From Coenobita brevimanus (Eukaryota; Arthropoda; Malacostraca; Decapoda; Coenobitidae): 64,000 bases of DNA. The translations under genes and the position numbers were made by a program. The notes under the pieces are model-generated. The model was not told the DNA's origin, made no database searches, and was given only the letters and a program-made list of their open reading frames with translations. Positions 58,660 to 64,000 of the stretch are shown here, one piece after another; within the stretch, counting starts at the first letter, position 1; every line of letters begins with the position of its first letter. The DNA lies in NCBI GenBank assembly GCA_032717465.1, contig CM064655.1:15860902-15924901 (forward strand), given 5' to 3'.

Positions 58660-59291
58660 TCTATCTATCTATCTATAGCCCGACGCCCTAATCCCGCAAA
58701 GGGTGGCCGCAGACAAAACGCCTCCAAGTCACTCTGTCACCCACCATTTGACTCCCCTCCCCCCAACTCACCCTCCCCTCCCTCATATACCCCTCAACTC
58801 CATCCCTCCACCTCATCCTCGGTCTACCCCTCCCTCTCCCTCCCTCCACCTCACCTACATACACCTTCTTAGTCAGTCTTTCATTCTCCATCCTCTCCAC
58901 ATGTCCAAACCACCTCAGTGTATTTCTCCTAATCTTTTCAACCACATCCACATCTACCCCACAACGTTCCTTCACTTCTTCATTCGTCAACCTGTCCCTC
59001 CATGTCACTCCACATGCTCCTCTCAAGTAACTCATTTCCACTGCTCTCACTCTTGACTTGTTCCCCTCTTGCAAGGTCCACGCCTCGCTTCCATACGTCA
59101 GGGTAGGGATCACAATACCATCATGCAGTGACTTCTTAACTTCCATACTCACCTCCCTATTTCTCATCACTGCTTTCAGTGTGCCAACAACCTTCCTTCC
59201 CTGCTGTACCCTTTCACGTACTTCATCCCCCAAAGTTCCATCCTTACTCATCACACTACCCAAGTACTCGAATGCACTCACATTCTCCATA
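58660..59291 (-). mobile_element. 5'-truncated LINE copy, antisense, nested in its own family
   Basis: On the minus strand the sequence begins abruptly at MENVSAFEYLGS, carries 200 intact codons of RT C-terminus and ends with GGGATTAGGGCGTCGGGCTA and a (TAGA)n tail at 58660-58677. It interrupts the plus-strand LINE between KGKGKK and VREKTEELVGEE. It has fewer lesions than its host and so is the younger of the two. Confidence 0.82.
58688..59290 (-). pseudogene. LINE RT C-terminal domain (truncated copy)
   Basis: 200 codons: ERVQQGRKVVGTLKAVMRNR, YGSEAWTLQEGNKSRVRA, RGACGVTWRDRLTNEEV, LRWFGHVERMENERL, GRGRGRPRMRW. RT catalytic boxes are absent because of 5' truncation. The sequence aligns over its full length with 59913-60527. 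Confidence 0.8.
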
Positions 59292-59314
59292 TCCTCAGTT
59301 AGGGAAAAAACAGA

Positions 59315-60527
59315 GGAATTAGTTGGAGAAGAACATGGAGTAAAGTTTTAGGATGAGAAGAGGCTGTGTAGATCTGATATTCATTCTTAGGTCTTTAGTG
59401 GAAAAGTTTCTAGAGAAGGAAAAAAGTTGTATGCAGTCTTCATGCATTTGCAAAAAGCATATGACAGGGTGGATAGACAAGGAATGTGGAAAATATAACC
59501 AATATATGGAGTAAATGGGATGCTGTTGAATGCCACAAAGAGTATGTATGAGAGTGCTCAGGCTGCAGTGCGTGTGGATAGTGAACTGAGTGAATTTTTC
59601 TATATGAATGTTGGAATGAAACAGGGATATGTCATGTCTCAATGGATGTTCAACCTGCATATGGATGGGGTTATAAAAGAGAAATAAAGTAGGGCAGTGG
59701 ATGTTGGAGCAGCCCTAATGAGAGAGGGCAGCATTTGGAAACTTCCTGTACTGTTGTCTGAAGATAATACTGTATTGTTAAGTGAAGGTGAAGAGGAACT
59801 GCAAGGCTTGGTGAATAAGTTTAGGAGGGTGTGTAAGAAATGGAATCTAAAAGTGAATGTAGGGAAGAGTAAAGTTATGGTCTTCGAGAAAAATTAAATC
59901 ACTGGATGTACAGTGAGGTTGGATGATGAGGAAATGGAAAATGTGAGTGCATTCAAGTACTTGGGTAATGTCATGAGTAAAGTTGGGAGTTTAGAGGGTG
60001 ACGTGCTTGAAAGGGTACAACAAGGAAGAAAGGTTGCTGGTTCTTTGAAGGCAGTGATAAGAAACAGGGAAGTGAGCAAGGAAGCAAAAAAGTCGCTGCA
60101 TGACAGTATTGTGATACCACCTCTAACAAATGAAAGTGAAGCTTGGACCTTGCTGGAAGGGCACAAATCAAAAGTGAGAGCAGTGAAAAAGAGTTATTTG
60201 AAAGGAGCATGTGGAATTACATGGAGAGACAGACTGACAAATGAGGAAAAGAAGGAGTATTGTGGTGTGGATGTGGCAGAAAGTATTAGGAGAAACACAC
60301 TGAGGTGGTTTGGGTATGTGGAGAGAATGGAGAGCAAGAGACTAACAAGGAGACTATATGAGCGATGTGGAAGGGGGAGAGGGAGGGGGAGACCAAGAAT
60401 GAGATGGATGGATGGAGTGGAGAGGTATATGGGAGAGGGGTGTGTGAGCTGGAAGCAGGGCAATGAAATGGCGGGGAACAGGGTGAGATGGAGGCGATTT
60501 GTTTGTGGCCACCTCTTACAGAATTAA
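59315..60527 (+). pseudogene. LINE RT palm to C-terminus remnant
   Basis: Resumes with VREKTEELVGEEHG, then HLQKAYDRVDRQG, MNVGMKQGYVMS (usual GV-QG box) and LLSEDNTVLLSEGEEEL, where FADDT would be expected (catalytic Asp pair lost to EDN). The C-terminal 204 codons (59913-60527) are open: ERVQQGRKVAGSLKAV, LRWFGYVERMESK, GRGRGRPRMRWMD. Confidence 0.8.
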
Positions 60528-60627
60528 GGCATCTGGCAATATATAGAAAGATAGAACAAATCAGTGAAACATTTTTAACATGTATTAATACTTAGTTTGT
60601 TCACAACCAGCACGTAGTTTTCATTTT

Positions 60628-63345
60628 TTTTTTTTTAATGCGAGGAAGAAGGAACCAAAGGCCATGAGCCCGCAGTAACAGTTCCCTCCAAGAGAAAAAC
60701 AAAATACAATAGAGAGCCAAATTCAAGATCCGATCATTTTGAGATGCCTGGACACACTGCGTTTGAAAGACTGGAGATCATAGGCAGCAGGAAATACAGA
60801 CAGAGGGAGACAGTTCCAGAGCTGACCTGTTGCATAAATGAAAGACTGGGAGTAACAGTTAACTCTTGCATTAGAGAGTTGGACAGAAAAGGGATGAGAG
60901 TTTGCTGCCAGACGGGTGCTACGCGCCCATCGTAGAGGTGGAGGAATGCAAGCAGACAGTTCAGAGGAGCAGTGACCATTAAAGTAGCGATAGAAAAGAG
61001 ATAAAGATGCAACAGAGCGACGAAGAGACAGAGGTTGAAGGAAGTCAGTAAGAGGAGGAGAGTTAATGAGACGAAAAGCCTTTGACTCCACCCTATTGAG
61101 AAGAGCTGTATGTGGGAAGCCTCCCCACACATGAGAGTTGTACTCCACACAGGGGCGGATAAAACCCCTGTATAGAGTCAACAATTGTGCAGGGGTAAAG
61201 AAAGAGCGGAGTCGGCTTAGCACACCCAATCTCTTGGAAGCAAATTTTACAAGAGATGTAATATGATTTTTCCAAGATAAGTCCCGAGTAAATGAAACCC
61301 CAAGCATGTTCAAGGATGATGCAGGATTAAGCTGAATATTATTAAACAATAATGGGTATACCTGTGGAAGATTTTGTCGGGTTGATAGGTGTAAGAACTG
61401 AGTCTTAGATGCATTAAAGACAACCATATTATTTTTACCCCAGTCAGAGATACGAGCCAAGTCAGACATTAGGTGTGCCATAGCCTCATCCCTTGTTTGT
61501 TGAAGTAACTGTTGAGATGGGCGTTGCGGGAACCGAATGGAAAGGTGAAAGGTGGAGTCATCAGCGTATGAGTGGATAGGGTTAGATGTACAGCTTAGAA
61601 GATCATTGATGAATAAAAGGAAGAGAGTTGGTGATAGGACAGAGCCCTGAGGAACACCACTGTTGATAGATCTAGGAGAAGAACGATGGCCGTCTACAAC
61701 AGCGGCTATAGAATGACCAGAAAGGAAACTAGCGATGAAGGCACGGATAGAAGGATAGAAACCGTAGGAGGGCAGTTTGGAAATTAAAGATTTATGCCAG
61801 ACTCGATCGCAAGCCTTTGAGATGTCAAGTGCAATGGCAAAGCTTTCGCCAAAGTCCCGAAAGGAGGATGACCAGGAGTCTGAAAGGTAGGTGAGAAGAT
61901 CGCCAGTGAAGCGTCCCTGACGGAACCCATACTGACGATCGGAAAGAAGGTTGTGATAGGAAAGATGCCTTAAAATTTTTCTATTAAGAATTGACTCGAA
62001 AACTTTTGAAATACAGGACGTTAAAGCAATTGGACGATAGTTGGAGGGTTGGGAGTGGTCACCCTTCTTTGGGACTGGCTGAATGAGAGCAAACTTCCAG
62101 CAAGAAGGAAAGGTACAAGTTGACAGACAAAGGCGAAAGAGTTTGCCTAGGCAGGGTGTAAGCACAGAAGCACAGTTCTTGAGAACAACAGGAGGGACCC
62201 CATCAGGCCCATATGCCTTGTTAGTACTGAGGCCAGTGATAGCAGAAAATACATCAACTGAAGAAATTTTAATGTCAGCCATGAGGAAGTCAGAGGAGGG
62301 AAGTGATGGAGGAACAGCACCGGAATCGTCTAAGGTGGAATTGGAGGAGAAAGTCTGTGCGAAGAGATCTGCTTTATCAGTAGAAGAAATAGCTACAGAA
62401 CCATCAGAGTAGAAAAGAGGAGGGAAGGATGATGAGGTAAAGTTGTTAGAAAGATTTTTGGCAAGGTGCCAGAATGAGCGGGAAGAATTCGAGTTGGAGA
62501 GTTGAGAGCATTTAGTATGGATGAAATTATTTTTAGTAGAACGAAGGACAGACTTAGCACGATTCCGGGCAGAAACATAAAGACGATGTGATTCAGGGGT
62601 GGGTTGGCTCTGGTACCTTTTGTAGGCCTTCTCCTTGTTGCGGACAGCATTAGAACAAGCGTGATTAAACCAAGGCTTTCTTGCGTTAGTCAAAGGATAT
62701 GAGAAAGGAATGTATGCTTCCATGCCCGAGAGAATAACCTCTGTAATGTGCAAGGCACACTCAGATGGCTTACGGCCATGGAAGCAATAATCATTCCAGG
62801 GAAAATCAAAGAAGTACTGCCTGAGGGCCTCCCAGTCCGCGGCTCCAAAATGCCACAGACGACGCTTCCCTGGAGGGTCCACAGGCCGTACCGGAGTGAT
62901 AGGACAGGTTAAGGTAATAAGGTTGTGATCGGAGGAGCCCAACGGAGAGAAAAGATTAACAGAGTAAGCAGAAGGATTAGTTGTGAGGAAGAGGTCAAGT
63001 ATGTTGGAGCTCTCTCCAAGGCGGTCAGGGATACGGGTAGGGTGCTGTACAAGCTGCTCTAGGTCATTAAGGATAGAAAAGATGTAGGCTTGTTCACCAG
63101 GTGGATCCGTGAAAGGAGAGGAGAGCCAAAGGTGGTGGTGAACATTGAAATCTCCAAGAATGGAGATTTCAGAGAAAGGAGAAATGGACAGAATGTGTTC
63201 CATCGTAGAAGTAAGATAGTCGAAGAATTTTTGATAGTCAGTAGAATTAGGGGATAAGTAAACAGCACAGATATATTTAGTCAGAGAATGACAGGAAAGC
63301 CGAAGCCAGAGTGTGGAGAATTCATGGTTACATGACGTCACGCTT
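60628..63345 (-). mobile_element. LINE with poly(A) tail and intact truncated ORF
   Basis: On the minus strand: coding from about 63345, a stop at 60723, a ~85-base 3' UTR and a run of about 13 A at 60628-60640. The 5' end is truncated inside the endonuclease. The poly(A) tail fits Jockey- or CR1-type clades; assignment is tentative. No target duplication was found next to the tail. Confidence 0.85.
60723..63341 (-). CDS. LINE endonuclease (partial) and reverse transcriptase, 872 codons
   Basis: An uninterrupted frame. Residues ~1-160 are the C-terminal part of the APE endonuclease: ILGDFNVHH (GDFN box) and [10 protein letters not shown] (SDH box). The N-terminal catalytic part is missing. 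RT boxes: [91 protein letters not shown] (catalytic) and [11 protein letters not shown]. The C-terminal block is [13 protein letters not shown]. Two conserved positions are changed: KAF becomes KAC before DRVWH, and GRST becomes GRFT. It would copy its RNA at a nick, but truncation of the endonuclease and promoter suggests it is inert. The first Met is internal, not the native start. Confidence 0.88.
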   Translation of the reverse strand: MTSCNHEFSTLWLRLSCHSLTKYICAVYLSPNSTDYQKFFDYLTSTMEHILSISPFSEISILGDFNVHHHLWLSSPFTDPPGEQAYIFSILNDLEQLVQHPTRIPDRLGESSNILDLFLTTNPSAYSVNLFSPLGSSDHNLITLTCPITPVRPVDPPGKRRLWHFGAADWEALRQYFFDFPWNDYCFHGRKPSECALHITEVILSGMEAYIPFSYPLTNARKPWFNHACSNAVRNKEKAYKRYQSQPTPESHRLYVSARNRAKSVLRSTKNNFIHTKCSQLSNSNSSRSFWHLAKNLSNNFTSSSFPPLFYSDGSVAISSTDKADLFAQTFSSNSTLDDSGAVPPSLPSSDFLMADIKISSVDVFSAITGLSTNKAYGPDGVPPVVLKNCASVLTPCLGKLFRLCLSTCTFPSCWKFALIQPVPKKGDHSQPSNYRPIALTSCISKVFESILNRKILRHLSYHNLLSDRQYGFRQGRFTGDLLTYLSDSWSSSFRDFGESFAIALDISKACDRVWHKSLISKLPSYGFYPSIRAFIASFLSGHSIAAVVDGHRSSPRSINSGVPQGSVLSPTLFLLFINDLLSCTSNPIHSYADDSTFHLSIRFPQRPSQQLLQQTRDEAMAHLMSDLARISDWGKNNMVVFNASKTQFLHLSTRQNLPQVYPLLFNNIQLNPASSLNMLGVSFTRDLSWKNHITSLVKFASKRLGVLSRLRSFFTPAQLLTLYRGFIRPCVEYNSHVWGGFPHTALLNRVESKAFRLINSPPLTDFLQPLSLRRSVASLSLFYRYFNGHCSSELSACIPPPLRWARSTRLAANSHPFSVQLSNARVNCYSQSFIYATGQLWNCLPLSVFPAAYDLQSFKRSVSRHLKMIGS

Positions 63346-63359
63346 TGGCTCTATTGGAA

Positions 63360-64000
63360 GGTGAAGTGCTTCAGAAGGCTAATGATTTAATCTGTGAGCT
63401 GTACTGTGTAACCAGTGGCAAAATGGAATGTGGAGTTAGGGAAAGTTCACTTCAGGAGAGAAGGGTAGCTGGAGATCTTGTATTTTGAGGAATATGATGG
63501 GTAGCATGGAGGTTAAGAGGACCCTACACTCCTATGGGAGTGAAATTTGGGCAATGAATGATAGAATTTTTTGGTTACAAGCAGTAAAACTTATCTTTGT
63601 CAGAACCGCTGCAGGTAAAAGCAAATGGATGGTGTAAGTAAGAGGGTAAGTTACATGTAATGTATTCTGGCATTAGGAGCGACATGGAATTACTGGGATG
63701 GTACAGACACATTCAAAGAGTACACATACAGCAAATAGGGAGCCAAGGAAAATTTGATGTGCATCAGAACATAATGTTGGAAAATGCAGATCTTATAATG
63801 GTATGGAAGAAGTAGGAAAAAGAGAGGAAGAGGAGTGTTCGTGAAAGTGAGGGAGGTATTTGAGTATCAAGTTACCTGGAGCCAGTTCTGTAACAACCAA
63901 CCCAAGTTGGGAGGGGCAAGGAGATCCCAGGAGGGAGCAAGACATCATTGATGATGATGGTGACTGATATGCCACTACATACCTTGACATCTACAAATTT
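63360..64000 (+). pseudogene. Heavily decayed LINE RT C-terminal remnant
   Basis: Short recognisable phrases in shifting frames: SGKMECGVRES, then an RRVAG block, YTPMGVKFG after a frame change (YGSEIWA in another frame), SDMELLGWYRHIQRV near 63680 and a terminal GRGKEIPG-like stretch. The pattern matches the region after the RT thumb, with many stops. The element runs to or past the window edge. Confidence 0.5.

Larger units (their letters stand above)
56660..60545 (+). mobile_element. LINE of the MVRIAAWNVRG type, decayed
   Basis: The leader at about 56660-56880 is matched in the short element at 6778-7015. The coding region starts ATG at 56881 with the APE endonuclease (VRIAAWNVRG) and runs through RT to a stop at 60525. 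It is broken by many frameshifts and stops, a (TG)n tract at 57229-57272 and an antisense insertion of its own family at 58660-59291. Clade not assigned; (TAGA)n-type tails in the family resemble RTE-like habits. Confidence 0.8.

Noticed and set aside
58703..59351. Plus-strand open frames of 97-117 codons
   Set aside because: Complement of the intact antisense LINE fragment at 58688-59290.

Overview
The window is eukaryotic and looks like the genome of an arthropod, most likely a decapod crustacean. The reasons are long (TA)n, (GA)n and (AC)n tracts, several arthropod-type LINE families, a piggyBac element, a Tc1/mariner-superfamily element with a widely spaced catalytic triad, a Ty3/Gypsy element with an aspartyl protease and GPY/F-type integrase, and very few host-type coding exons. 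The species call is inference. No bacterial genes, operons, rRNA or CRISPR array were seen.

Layout. 1-14.0 kb is a minus-strand array of diverged exon-like units: an acceptor-like TAG|GTAGG edge, an internal block related to TTTATTTGAAAGG, and a donor-like AAG|GTAAAT edge. Between 1.19 and 4.95 kb the units form three tandem copies of a ~1.29-kb higher-order repeat. A MITE (6.57-7.40 kb) carrying a LINE-derived short element, and a second TIR element (7.6-8.84 kb) split by a LINE, sit in the array. 14-21 kb is mostly unassigned AT-rich DNA with microsatellites, one foldback repeat and a CRE-like site.

21-32.5 kb is a nested stack. An old LINE is split by an IS630/Tc1/mariner-type element with ~0.42-kb TIRs and an intact DDE transposase, which itself holds a CR1/L2-like LINE and a palindrome. 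The old LINE is split again by a 4.1-kb piggyBac in a TTAA site. Skipping both insertions gives near-continuous reverse transcriptase homology.

35.4-53.2 kb is a second stack: a TIR element with possible TTACAG target duplications, tRNA-derived and CR1-like insertions inside it, and a 9.84-kb Gypsy element (GAAAC target duplication, 2.2-kb LTRs, gag, pol with two internal stops, and a third ORF that runs deep into the LTR and encodes 12-residue repeats). Next to it lies a ~5.3-kb interval bounded by ~0.49-kb inverted repeats, which contains a foldback element, a second copy of the TIR element, another CR1-like LINE and a short (GATA)n-tailed insertion. 53-64 kb holds MITE and LINE remnants, including a LINE invaded by an antisense copy of its own family, and a poly(A)-tailed LINE with an uninterrupted 872-codon ORF.

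The coding content is therefore almost wholly mobile-element protein. The most unusual points are the Gypsy third ORF and LTR repeat array, the long-TIR DD83E transposon, the repeated association of one LINE family with (AC)n tracts, and the exon-like array.
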